DNA of 64,000 nt from Usnea hakonensis (Eukaryota; Ascomycota; Lecanoromycetes; Lecanorales; Parmeliaceae): contig BLJB01000157.1 in the NCBI GenBank assembly GCA_013423325.1, positions 1 to 64,000 of the forward strand. The letters run 5' to 3'. Positions 34,133-45,595 of this stretch are shown piece after piece. Every line of letters begins with the position of its first letter. Within the stretch, counting starts at the first letter, position 1. The notes beneath the pieces are model-generated. The model ran no database searches and was not told where the DNA came from. It was given only the letters and a program-made list of their open reading frames with translations. Made by a program: the position numbers and the translations under genes.

Positions 34133-35837
34133 ATGTGTAGAAACCACCACAATGTCAGCGTTCTCGATTCTGTTTCTTCCTCTGAGTCTGAAAGCGCTAT
34201 CCATGCCAGCGTCAAGGACGTCAATCGAAGCCCAGACCACTTAACCTCTCAATTCAGCAAGAGCTTTGCAAGAGCCGAAGCTGCTCTCAAGTCCAAAGAT
34301 GTCTCTAAAGTCAGAAACTTGGCTCTAGAACAACTTCACCCTGACGTCACCGCCAGGTTGCGCAACAATGGGGCTCTCCAATTACCCGCCAGGGAAACCT
34401 GTGACGAACTTGTCGACGCTTTTTTCCAATGGGCTTCTCCCCTTGTACCTATTCTAGACAGCAGCAATTTCCTAAGGTCTTATCAAGATCCTGAAAATCA
34501 GCCTTCGTTGCTATTAACACAAGCAGTCCTAGCCGCAGGCTCCACCGTGGCCAGTGGCTCGAATCTCACTGCAAATCCAAAGATGCCAACACACGTTGCA
34601 GCGACATACTTCGATCGCGCGCGAATGCTCTATGAAGCAAATTATGAAACCGATCCCGTGACATTAGTCCAGTCTCTGATATTGATGGGTTGGTATTGGG
34701 AAGCTCCAGACGGTGAGATTCTCTTATGCTCAACTTTTACCGAGACCAAATTCTAATTTTCACCTTTCAGAAACTACCAAGGACTCGTTCTACTGGACCA
34801 AGGTTGCGATAAGTGCAGCTCGAGCGCTCGGACTACATCGAATGTATGAGCCACGAGGACAAATGTGTACTTTCTAGCTAATTCGAACAATCAGCCTCGA
34901 GACTTCTTGCCTGACCATATACGAGAAGCGTATACGCAAGCGATTGTGGTGGACATTGATTACTAGAGATTGCTCTACCACTTCTGTACTCGGAGGGAGG
35001 CTCTCCATCGACACAACACTCTGGAAGGAGTCCAACATCAGCAAGATTTGCGTGGAGGATTTTGAAGAGGACGATAGAAATTCTCCCACCCCTGAGCATG
35101 TCCACTTCTTCCTTCAATACGCAGCACTGAGTCAACATACTGCTCTTGTCTTATCCAAACTACCTCAATTAACATCCCAAGAAACTTCACCGATTGAATT
35201 GGCCACGATCTCTGGTTCATGTGGAATGTCATTGGCAGCCTGGTTACGTGACTGTCCAAAAGCTTTGGAGTGGAATGCGTCCCAACACAATTTCTGGCCA
35301 GCTATACTACATTGTGCTTATTAGTAGGGAGTTTTCCTTGCAGAGATTGTGCACATGTCAAAAGGCTAATGTCTGTTCAAGCACGACAATTACTCTTCTC
35401 CACCGAGCACAGATGTACTCAAGGAGGCATTCACCTGAGGATGCTCTTCATTCAAGTGAGATCGCTTTTCGAGCAGCAGATATGATCACTGCGATTGTCA
35501 AGGCGCTCACAAGTCACGATGAGCTGACGAGATGCCCAGGTGTCATGTAAGAAAGCTTGCTTATGATCTGCGCTCTCAGGTTGCTCGCTGATTGATACCC
35601 AGTGTTTACAGTATTTTCTCTGCTTTGACCGTCTATATCTTCCATATGCATTCTCATGATCCTGGCATTGCTCTCCAAAGTAGGGCACAATTTAAAGTCT
35701 GTATGGAAGTATTGGAAGTTGCCTCGAGAACGTGGCAGGTTGCCAGATCTATCCACTCAGCTTTCAAGGCTGTTCTAGGGAAGCCAGATCTTGAGAATCG
35801 ACACCAGGATATCACAGAATGGCAATTCTCGCACTAA
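34133..35837 (+). CDS. Fungal-specific transcription factor domain protein without visible zinc cluster
   Basis: Five exons, 34133-34712, 34771-34843, 34895-35323, 35382-35546 and 35612-35837, with introns of 58, 51, 58 and 65 bp, encode about 490 residues. The middle-homology region of Zn2Cys6 regulators is clear: LVDAFFQWASPLVPILDSSN, YFDRARMLYEANYETDPVTL, QSLILMGWYWEAPDG, YWTKVAISAARALGLHR, YEKRIRKRLWWTLITRD and a late helix TITLLHRAQMY. The N-terminal CxxCxxxKxxC cluster that should precede it is missing in every frame I read, so DNA binding is doubtful. It may be a truncated regulator of the adjacent monooxygenase, or the true start may lie upstream through exons I could not resolve. Confidence 0.65.
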
Positions 35838-36889
35838 GGTGACTATTACATTCACAGGCGAGTGGAATACCAAGTCTTTGCTGCAAGTTCTCATCTGACA
35901 GTTTTGCATTTTATCTTGCCGAGAGTGGTAGATCTCTCTGGCTTTCATCATCCCAAAAGTACCGTATATGAGGGATTTGGTCCAAAAGCGACTGTCCCTA
36001 TGCGCCATAACGAAATCGAGAATACCCCTTCATAGACACATTGCGCTGGATATTGCAAAAACAACTACGAATTCACTGGTGGCATTGAGCATCGCGCCCT
36101 TGACTGCAGTGCTGCGGGTAACGCGGCGAGATCAAATCTGTTTCTTGCCACGGTTTTAGACTCTTTGGGTGTTCCTTTGGTGGGATATCAAGGTATTAAC
36201 GAGGTATGACATTCATGACATTAAATTAATAGCATTTCATATAGCACTTAGACTCGCATGCGGGCAATGTGATACAACACAATCTTGAAATTCCTTTGAG
36301 ATATGAAACGTATCTTGATGATTTGAGAGAAATGAATGACGTGGAGTAACTACCAGCTTTTCTCGTTACGAGAGGCAGGAGAGGCAGGAGAGGCGGAGAG
36401 GCAGAGAAGAAGGATACCTCTCCAACAAAACAAGAACGAAAAAGCATCCTGGAATCAAACCGTTGGAGAATATCAAAAGTAAATATCAGATTGCAGCTTC
36501 GGTTGAACGCGGTCTCCCACAGAGACCCAAACCCCGGCTCCAAATTTATTAAATGAAAAGGGAGTCCATTATTTGGGTACTTACATCATGAAGCGGTTAT
36601 TCCCCATTGTTTATACTTGCTTCCTCAATTAGGTGAGTAGTTTGAAATTTCTTCTTCTCCTTCTTCCTCATTGCAAGAGACCAGCTCGAAAAAGGTTTCT
36701 ATACGGCGTTTTTTTGTTTTGATATCATATTCTTCCTTTCCCATCTCTCAACCAGAAAAAAAGCACATGCCCATCTCAGCAGTCACAAGCCGAAAACTTC
36801 AACTACTCTCCCTTAACTCACGCGTCCAACCCTCGAAAGGAAGGGCAGCTTAGCTCTCATCTTTGACCCAGAGTTTGAATTCCCAACGC
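35838..36889. other. Intergenic region
   Basis: About 1 kb, holding the 3' regions of two convergent genes. It includes a short purine tract with repeated gagaggcag near 36365-36405. No gene is supported. Confidence 0.4.
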
Positions 36890-39199
36890 TCACGAGACGC
36901 AGAATTCCCTCTCCTCCCAGGACGCCTCGATAGCAGCTAAGCCATCAAGAAAGTCGGGCGCGCTTTCCGCGAGCAGTCTTGACACCATCACGGTTCCAAC
37001 GTACTCGACTTTTGTCCGAGCCTGATGGTCCACGCAATGGCGGACGGCGGCACCTACGATCCGAGGGGTAGCGTCTTTTTGAGAAAAGGGCATGCGATCG
37101 AGGAGGACGGCGTCAAAGGGTGCAAGGCGTTGATAAGAGAGTTGGCTCTCGAGTTGGTATGTGAAGGGGCCGACGTGTACCAATGAGAAATGCCATTCTG
37201 CGCTGCTCTGCCACTTGATTGATTGAGAAAGGATCAAGCCTCGGAATACTCCTTTCAGACCGTCTGGGGTACAGACTAAAGTGTGTGCCTCCACAGCGTC
37301 CTCCAAGTTGATGAGAGACCTTGCCATCAGAGTTTTTGGCGCCCAATGGAAGTTTGGAAGGGTCATTCTAGGGCTTTCATATAGCAATATGTCGCGAGGG
37401 AGTGATTTGACAGAAAGATAGAGCTCTTTCATCCTGTCTTCGCCATCATAGTCCATCATTCTGGTAGGGTCAATATCAAGGACGGCCGCGACCGCAAGGA
37501 CCTCATCGCTGGCCCTGCTAGTCGTGCGCCAGTTGACAGAGTAAGTGAGTGCTCCAAGAGTAATTCCTTGTAGCTCCTTAGTACTCTGCCTTGGTCGCAA
37601 TGTTCTTACAAACGCCGCTAGACATGACCACAGCTCACTTACGGGTAATGGCAAAGGAGGGCGGGGAAGCGGTTCTTGGTATTCCCACATCCCATCAGAA
37701 AATTCAAAAGCTAGTCTTCTTGCAAGGTAGCTTTCTTGGTACGTCCATAGGCGCTGCATCCAAGCCGACGAGACAATTGCCCAAAGTATTGCTTCTGATT
37801 GTATGGTTCCTGATTTCGTGAACATCGAGCACTCGCGGATGTATCGGTCAATGACAATGACGATGGTCGCATTGCGATATACATTTCTCAAGCTCGATAT
37901 TGCTTTCCTTCGCTGCTTCTGTGCTGTTGGGACGCAGACAGAATCAATCCACCATGCAGCATTTTGCCGGCCAAGAGCGACTTGGGCAAGGCTGTCGAAG
38001 CGTGAAGCTTGACATCTTGGTATACCCTTTTCCGTTGAACTTCCAAGGCCATCGACCCAAACATGAGAAAAGGCAACATAACCTCCTATGTTTGAGGCAG
38101 GGCAAGGTACAACATCTAGTGCCAGATTCTCTTGGACGCCAATTGTCGTGATAGTTGGGATATCTCCATTATCGATGATTTGCAGGACTCGATCTTCAGG
38201 GGCTTTTATCAGTGGACAGTCGCATTCCGGCGTTTGATGACGCATCTCATACGTTGCAGGGTCGATGTCATTGCGCACACATTTGTGCTCATCACAGTCT
38301 TGATGACCACTCATGGGATTCGACTCGCCCGATCCGTCAAGCCAATCCAGAAAAGAGGCGGTGAATAGGTATTCAAACTTTCTAATAAGCGCAGGACACC
38401 ACCCTCTGTCAATCAATCGGAGTTTGCGGATGTTTCTGGCAGGTTTGAAGCCAACAAGATTGATGCCGAACGCTTCCGAGGCGCCTATCATATTGTTGGT
38501 AATGTGCTTGCCAGCCAAACAGATGGCATCGGCAAGTCGTACTACAGACGGCATGAACATGACCAAATGATTGAGAACTCCGGGGTATTCCAATCTCCAT
38601 GTGCCGGGGCCATCATCGGGGTCAATCCAGTACAACAGTCGCTGCACAATCCCAGCGACCGTATTAAGCGTCTCTCCCGCTTCTTCAATTGCTGCTGTAG
38701 ACAGTGCGACATCGCTCGCGTTCATCTGCTTCTGCCAAGCGAGAATAGCCGAGGGTAAGTTCTTGGTTACGAAATAGGACTTGCCATCTTTGTTTGTCCG
38801 AACCAAGTATGAAGTTCTTATCTCCTTCTTCATGATTGTCTCTAGCCATCCGAATGTGAGCCAACTTTGCAGCATAGCTGCCAGACGGAGTGAGACGGCT
38901 TCCTCAGTAAGCTCAGTGCTCTTCAGTGAAGGATGGGCGTTCCTAGGATTACCCGTTTGCCAAACTTGGGTAAAGTCGTACCCTCGCATCACTGGGTACG
39001 ATTCGAACTTCGTCCACCTAGGAGACTGCTGAGTGCCTGCGCGATCATCGTGATCGAATCCCAGCCATTCTGTTCTAGGCGACACTTCAGGCACATCTGA
39101 GTCTTCGTTCCAGTCATGTTGCAAGACAGTGCTGTTAAACACATAATGGATTTGATTTTCTAGTATAGCCTTGGTAGGTTTGTAGAAGAGATGCTCCAT
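36890..39199 (-). CDS. HET-domain protein (heterokaryon incompatibility type)
   Basis: Intronless, 769 residues. The HET core is visible at about 373-455: GYVAFSHVWVDGLGSS (HET box 1), NAAWWIDSVCVP (box 2) and AISSLRNVYRNATIVIVIDR (box 3). HET domains are TIR-like and trigger cell death when incompatible hyphae fuse. The 370-residue N-terminal part is unusually long. It ends in a Cys/His-rich stretch at about 299-328 (HQDCDEHKC, HQTPECDCPL), which could bind zinc. The C-terminal 300 residues (MQRLWTYQESYLA, ELQGITLGALTYSVNWRTTS, ASDEVLAVAAVLDID) resemble the extension of a large HET subgroup. No NLR or repeat partner is attached. No membrane segment. The length and absence of introns fit this subgroup. 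Confidence 0.88.
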   Translation of the reverse strand: MEHLFYKPTKAILENQIHYVFNSTVLQHDWNEDSDVPEVSPRTEWLGFDHDDRAGTQQSPRWTKFESYPVMRGYDFTQVWQTGNPRNAHPSLKSTELTEEAVSLRLAAMLQSWLTFGWLETIMKKEIRTSYLVRTNKDGKSYFVTKNLPSAILAWQKQMNASDVALSTAAIEEAGETLNTVAGIVQRLLYWIDPDDGPGTWRLEYPGVLNHLVMFMPSVVRLADAICLAGKHITNNMIGASEAFGINLVGFKPARNIRKLRLIDRGWCPALIRKFEYLFTASFLDWLDGSGESNPMSGHQDCDEHKCVRNDIDPATYEMRHQTPECDCPLIKAPEDRVLQIIDNGDIPTITTIGVQENLALDVVPCPASNIGGYVAFSHVWVDGLGSSTEKGIPRCQASRFDSLAQVALGRQNAAWWIDSVCVPTAQKQRRKAISSLRNVYRNATIVIVIDRYIRECSMFTKSGTIQSEAILWAIVSSAWMQRLWTYQESYLARRLAFEFSDGMWEYQEPLPRPPLPLPVSELWSCLAAFVRTLRPRQSTKELQGITLGALTYSVNWRTTSRASDEVLAVAAVLDIDPTRMMDYDGEDRMKELYLSVKSLPRDILLYESPRMTLPNFHWAPKTLMARSLINLEDAVEAHTLVCTPDGLKGVFRGLILSQSIKWQSSAEWHFSLVHVGPFTYQLESQLSYQRLAPFDAVLLDRMPFSQKDATPRIVGAAVRHCVDHQARTKVEYVGTVMVSRLLAESAPDFLDGLAAIEASWEEREFCVS

Positions 39200-39334
39200 C
39201 TTTGTTCAAGAACGCAAGCAGAAAAGCCGTTGATGACGTGCGGTGCGGATTAGTACGCGCTCTCAAGGTAAGGTTCGCAGACGTCATTAATAATGATTGC
39301 CGATGCATACATGTGTCCCGGATTTTGGACACTG

Positions 39335-39664
39335 CTAGCGTGGAATATCGGACATAGCGAAAGGGAAGATATCCCGTCTAGATACTTTGGATATTATCCA
39401 TGTCAAGTCAGCAAACGGGGCATCACCCGGAACGCTGACGTAGGTGAAACGTGGTAGATAAGAAAAGGAGGGTACGGGCGATGTTGGTGGTTGCACGCCG
39501 ACGAATGCGCCCGCGGCAGCCACAACTTTCACTTCAAGTGGGGGCGATCCCGGAGGAGGGACCTCTCCAGTAGCGGCTTCTCCAACCCCTAATGCGGTTG
39601 TTCGAAGTTTGAGGGCGTATCTTGGGGTTGTGGTTGGTGCTGCGGTGCTTGAGTTCATGTCCAT
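39335..39664 (-). CDS. Small Pro/Ala-rich hypothetical protein
   Basis: 109 codons from an ATG at 39664. The protein has a Pro/Ala-rich centre (EVPPPGSPPLEVKVVAAAGA) and no known domain. It lies upstream of the HET gene on the same strand. The A-to-D spacing of stops is not compelling and it could be spurious. Confidence 0.25.
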   Translation of the reverse strand: MDMNSSTAAPTTTPRYALKLRTTALGVGEAATGEVPPPGSPPLEVKVVAAAGAFVGVQPPTSPVPSFSYLPRFTYVSVPGDAPFADLTWIISKVSRRDIFPFAMSDIPR

Positions 39665-42189
39665 TTTCCACTCACAGCAGACCGACGTGGTGAGGCACCG
39701 GAGACCAAATATAGCCGCTGTTTGGCCAGCGCTTGACTAGCATTAGCAAACGAACGCTCCCCAGAGGATACATGGGGGCCGGAACGTTTTGAACTTTTGC
39801 TATGCATGATGCCCTTCAGGACAATCATATGATTTTACAAACCAGCTCTCCTCTGTCAAATCCCTTCAGGTGACACAAATGACATTTGGATGTGGTTCGT
39901 TGACCTCACCATCATGAGACGTAATCGATCTCGATATCTATCTTACTAATATACCTAGGACAGACCGTGCTCATCATGAATACTACTAGTCTGGTCAGCC
40001 TCAGCGGATTCATCCACTTGGGAATGGTAGGCTGGTGCTAGCGATTCCATCTGTAGTCGTTAAAGGATTGGCAATGATTGTGATAGCGGTAGTAGTGACG
40101 GTAATTGTTACATAGCGTAGTTAGCTGTGGATATATATTTATGAGGGTACTCTAGATATGTTATCTTTGGCTGGCTCAATGACGACAACCAAAAGGAGGT
40201 TTGAATTAGGACTTGGGTAGGGATTGTAAAGTCTCATACCTTAATTTAGCCACGGATCGAAAGCGCGACCGCTCGATCTTTACATAAGGTAACTTGCATA
40301 GAAAAATCCATTCTGTTTATATTGCTTGACGGGTCGTGATTACCTAACGGATGGTAGGATCCAAGGAAGAGGCACCTCAACGAATCCACCATGCCTCGAT
40401 CCTATCAATTTATACCCATGTCTCTAATAAGGAAGACACACGCTGGGAAGATGATCGATGCCAAGATATTCCAGCTAATGTAGGTGATCCGAGACGAGCA
40501 AATCAGAGAAGACTTCTCGCTCCTACCTTCATCTGCAATTCACCTCCATCCCATCCCATTATGAAGAAATCCAGAGATCGTTGATGTTCACCTACCAAAA
40601 CCAGCGGTGGCTCTTTCTTAAAGAAAAGTTTTCGGACATGATAGTAATTGGAGGGAGCAGGGGCAAGGAAGTAGCGAGGGAGTTTGAGAGGTTGCTGTGG
40701 GGCAGTTGCCTACTTTTTTTTTTTTTTTTGACTACAAATGACAGGTTATATTCTGCCGGTCTGCTAACCAGTCTGCTGCCTACAAGTAACCCTGCTGGAT
40801 GACGGCATAGGCTAGTTCAGCTCATACGGAACTCACAGAGGTTCCTCTCCCCTCTCACTTGAAAAATAAGACGGAGCTGGTTTGCCTTGGCTATGATTCT
40901 TGATCAGTGTTCAGGAGAAAACCCTCCAGGGCAGTCAGAGTACTGCATTCCCGGTACGTCAAGTCTACATACATTTTCCTCGCTGGTCTTCCATCTGTAC
41001 TTCCCATCTCTTGTATTTGCCGCTCCTTGAAGTGCTTTTTCCAGCACCACAGATCCAGTTCGTGAATTTCGCATGACTTCATGCTGCATCTGTACGAGTA
41101 CTCGACCGGTGATGAAATGCGTATGTATTGTGTAGTACGGCGACAAAGGAAAGATTACTTGAGCTAAGCCGCTATGATTTTTGTGGAAACCAAAAATTGC
41201 CACTGCGCTTTCTTACTCATATTAGCAGCCTTTCTAATAAACCCTAAGATGTTAAGTATATCGTTACCATTCAAATTTGTCGTGGAGGGAAATGTGTTCT
41301 ACCTGCAAACTGATCTATTGTTACATCATTCTAAGCCTTTGATCGAATGATGAATGGGAACATGTCGGAAGCCCAGGAGGGTTGTGAGGTCCTCAAAGAA
41401 GTTGAGCAGACATCTCTTTCGATTCGTCAAGTGGGCTTCTGGCTTACCCTTGGGAAGGAATGTTCTGAAAGAGGATAGGTCTCAGAGGCGCATTGAATCT
41501 CCACGCTCCACGCCTGAGCCCGCCGAAGAGCTGCCCATGGAGGATGGATTTGCACGGTCACCCTTCACGCCTCTAGCCGAGGAAGCGCCGCCCATCGATC
41601 ATCCCACATGCCTTGCTCGATCCACCAATCGATCCCGTCACGACGGAGAGTGTCTTGCTCTGGACTGACGGTAGCTGCATGGAGATAATAATATACCGTT
41701 GCTCCGCGAGTGCCCTTAACGAGCGGAGAAATCAGACAAGCTAGTGGGGGCTCAGTAGCCCGCCAATGAAGTAGGAGGGTATACAAGGCACCTTCACTGG
41801 CATACTATCATCGAGCTCTGCCGCGACTCATGAAATAGCTCTGTGACCAAGTCAGACGGACTGTCAAGGCAGTCATAGAGTGAAGACGTTGGGAGAACAT
41901 GGATATTTGTCTTGCCAGAAATATTGTCAGATGGTCCCAGCACGATTCGCTGATGAAGCATGCTGAGCAAGTCACGTGTGCAAATGCACGGACAATTCTG
42001 ATGCACGTTCTTCCGAGCCGATCCGATTACCCCGCTCGGCAAACTTGTCTCGTCTTTGTCCCACATTCCCTACTTGAAACCTACCGCCTAGAGTATTTAA
42101 TTTAGCTGCAACGATTTCTTTCCATCAACGCTTACAGTTTCCTAAAGACTAAACAAAGACTAAACATTCTATCTCAAACTTTCTCGGAA
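39665..42189. other. 2.5-kb interval upstream of Argonaute
   Basis: Frames up to 104 codons (41354-41668 plus; 40904-41203 minus) lack features and I do not call them. A 19-T homopolymer runs near 40712-40730. The last few hundred bases must carry the Argonaute promoter and leader. Confidence 0.4.
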
Positions 42190-45100
42190 ATGTCAGGCCA
42201 GTCTCGAGGCAATCGGGGCCGTGGTGGTTTTGATAGTCGGGGCGGAGGTGGCAGAGGGGGAGGAAGCGGCAGAGGGGGAGGCGGTGACCGCGGTGGTTAC
42301 AGTGGTCGTGGAGGAGGTGGTGGAGGCGGCAGGGGCGGAGGTGCCGTGGAGGTTTTTTCGTCAGGCCCTTCCTTCTCATAACGATGATTTCACGACTGAC
42401 TTGACGTTATCAGATCTCCGGATCGTTCTATCCCTCCTCCGAGCACCCAAGTTACGAAGGTCGAGGATCTTTTCCAGAAAAACATTTCCGAGTCTCTAGG
42501 TATTGGGGGCCTTCGAATTGATGCGACATTTCCTCATCGGCCCGGTTATGGCACTAGAGGACAGAAGGTTACACTGTGGGCAAATTATTTTGAAATGGTT
42601 CCTAGTCCGAACCTGCTACTCTATCGCTATAACGTCGATGTACAGCCTGCTGCAGCAGGAAAGAAGTTGAATCAGATCATCAGACTAGTACTGGAACTCC
42701 CGGAGTATCGCGAATTTCGCAATGACATAGTCACTGATTTCAAGTCTACTCTCGTCTCCCGCCGCAGGCTTAGCCCTGACACAGCCGGAACGGCAATTCA
42801 GTACCGAGCGGAGGGTGAGGACGAGCCACGGGCTAAAGCCCCAACTTATCGAATACGCGTCGAAGAAACTGGAACCCTCACCGTCGCCGAGCTTACAGAC
42901 CATCTGACTTCTACCAACGTGAACACAGCTTATGCGGACAAGCTACCTATTCTGCAAGCTCTCAATATATTCTTAGGTCATTACGCCAAGTCCTCTCCTA
43001 CAATTTCCACTGTTGGGAGCAGTAAGAGCTTCTCCCTGGCTCAAAATTCTCCGAGTCGGGATCTTGGAGCCGGTCTGACCGCTCTTAGAGGGTTTTTCTC
43101 AAGTGTTCGTGTCGCGACCTGCCGTATTCTCGTCAACGTCAACGTCAGTCATGGTGCCTTTTACGATGCCGTACCGTTAGATCAGTTGATCAATAGGTAT
43201 GGCTCAGCAGTTGGATTCAATCGAGTAAAGCTGCAGGCCTTCCTTAAGAAAGTACGAGTCAGGGTGACCCATCTAGGAGAGAAGAAGAATAAAGCTGGCG
43301 AATCTATTGCAAGAGTCAAGACCATCTTTGGGCTTGCAAATCAGAACGACGGTCACAGTCTGGATCATCCTCCCAGGGTGTCGAAGTTTGGTGCAGGACC
43401 AAAAGAAGTTGAATTCTTTCTGAGTGATTCCTCCGGAGCGCCGTCAAGTTCATCCCAAAGTCAGCCCGCTGCGACACCAGGCAGCAAAAAGAAAGGCAAG
43501 GGTAAGAAGGGCGGCGAGTCAAGCCAAGGGCCAGGCCAGGGTCAGGACGGCAGGTATATCAGCGTCTACGACTTCTTTCGGACAGGTATTTATTCCATCT
43601 CTGCTCAGCTCTAGTCTCTTATAACCATGAGTAGTACACGGTCGGTCAATTGCGAACCCAAACCTACCTGTTGTCAATGTTGGAAACAGGGAAAATCCGA
43701 GTTATCTCCCGTCCGAAGTCTGTATTGTAATGCCCGGACAAAACTCACAGTCAAAGCTTGATCCCGGGCAAACGCAACAGATGATCCAATTCGCTGTCCG
43801 CAAGCCCTTTCAGAACGCAACCTCCATAACCCAAGAAGGTGTTCAAACCGTCGGTCTCTTACCACAGGCAAACGCCAACCTGGTAAGATCCTTGATTGAG
43901 ACTCGATACACGCTAATGCAATTAGGGTCGTTTTGGTATATCGGTGGCCCCAAGGTTGATCACAGTCCCAGGCCGTGTCCTGACCGAACCAAAGGTTACT
44001 TACAAACAAAACAAAACAGCCCCCGTTCGAGGTGGAAGCTGGAACATGCGAGATATCAAACTCAATACTGGAGGAAGGTTGCGGAGTTGGTCCTACTTGA
44101 TGATTTCTGCGGCTATCGCGCCGGATGCATTCAATGCAGCTGGCCTACAATCTACGATGGCCCAGTTCCACCAAGCTCTCAAAGATATTGGCATCACTGT
44201 TGATGAACCACCGCAAGGATCGAGAATTGTAGTCAATGGTCCCGATGACGCACAAATCGAGACTAGACTTAAGATCGCTGCCGGTGATCCGAAACAGACC
44301 AGGCTTGTGCTCGTTATCATACCAACCGTAGACAAAGTTTTGTACAATCGAATCAAGCATATTGGCGATGTGAGGCTTGGCGTTCACACAGTCTGCGTGG
44401 TTGGTTCAAAGTTGGCCAATTCAAAAGGCCAAGCCCAGTACTTTGCGAACGTGGCTCTCAAATTCAATCTCAAGCTCGGTGGTATCAATCAATTGGTCGA
44501 TAACACGCGACTTGGTATCATCAACGAGGACAAAACCATGGTCGTCGGTATAGACGTGACCCACCCCTCTCCTGGTTCCGCATCGAATGCGCCAAGTGTA
44601 GCTGGCATGGTTGCTAGCGTTGATAGATGGCTTGGACAATGGCCGGCGGATCTTCTTATCCAGGAGTCTCGTAAAGAGATGGTTTCCAAGCTCGACTCTA
44701 TGCTCAAATCCCGTCTTCGTCTCTGGAAGACGCAAGGAAAGCACAACGTCTTTCCCGAGAACCTCCTGGTCTACCGTGATGGCGTTTCCGAAGGCCAGTA
44801 CGCAACGGTCATTGAGGAAGAGCTCCCGCTCCTACGTAAGGCTTGCGCCGAGTTATACCCACCTCCGGATACGAAGAAGGGTCTGCCATACATTACCATA
44901 ATCATAGTCGGTAAGCGCCACCACACCCGCTTCTACCCTACCACTGTCAGCGACGCCGACAACTCCTCCAACCCCAAAAACGGCACCGTAGTCGACCGCG
45001 GCGTCACCGAGACCCGCAACTGGGACTTCTTCCTCCAGTCCCACACCGCGCTCCAAGGCACCGCTCGGCCGGCCCACTACTACATCATCCTCGACGAAAT

Positions 45101-45401
45101 CTTTACCAAGCGGAAAGTGCCACCTCCCTTCCAGAACGTCGCCGACGTGCTCGAAGATCTGACACACACCATGTGCTATCTTTTCGGTCGCGCCACCAAA
45201 GCCGTCAGCATCTGCCCGCCTGCTTACTATGCAGATATCGTGTGTGAAAGGGCCAGGTGCTATCTCAGTGGGCTTTTTGATGGCATCACACCCTCCGGGA
45301 CTCCCGCGCAGAGTACAATGGGCGAAGGAGGACAACCAGCGGCAAGAGAAGAAGACGTGCTGATTCATTCCAAGTTGAAGGATACGATGTTTTACGTGTA
45401 A
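42190..45401 (+). CDS. Argonaute (QDE-2/Ago1-like), catalytically complete
   Basis: Four exons, 42190-42359, 42414-43585, 43635-43882 and 43926-45401; introns are 54, 49 and 43 bp; 1021 residues. Residues 1-52 are an RGG/glycine-rich arm. The N domain (HRPGYGTRGQKVTLWANYFE) is followed by linker 1, a PAZ domain (about 340-470, with VYDFFRTVHG, ANPNLPVVNVGN and PGQTQQMIQFAVRKP) and a MID/PIWI part. Catalytic residues are present: Asp in VVGIDVTHPSPG (about 739), Glu in the LLIQESRKEM finger, Asp in LVYRDGVSEGQY (about 815) and His in RPAHYYIILDE (about 915). It ends in MFYV like other Argonautes. It would be the slicer of RNA silencing (quelling or viral defence). No Dicer or RdRP is in the window. 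The loop between N and PAZ holds a KKKGKGKKGG basic run. Confidence 0.95.
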
Positions 45402-45521
45402 GCGGCGGAGGATAGCGGGAGCTGATATTTCGGTTTTTTTTTTTTCTTGCATTCAGGTATCAGGGAAATCGCATTGGATATTCAGTTCGGAAGCAGAAGC
45501 TGTAATGATTTCTATGCATCG

Positions 45522-45554
<33 letters not shown>

Positions 45555-45563
45555 CCCCGGGNN

Positions 45564-45594
<31 letters not shown>
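45522..45594. other. Poly-A block with two Ns (assembly join)
   Basis: Twenty-nine A, then tttgccccggg, two undetermined bases (45562-45563), then 31 A and catttgccctgag. The near-identical tttgccc on each side of the second run suggests that one homopolymer region was joined or duplicated by assembly. Confidence 0.8.

Positions 45595-45595
<1 letters not shown>

Noticed and set aside
39335..39664. Joining the 109-codon frame to the HET gene as an upstream exon
   Set aside because: The HET frame has its own ATG and no splice pair links them; kept as a low-confidence separate frame.
44853..45452. 199-codon minus-strand frame
   Set aside because: Antisense to the PIWI domain of Argonaute; no motif of its own.
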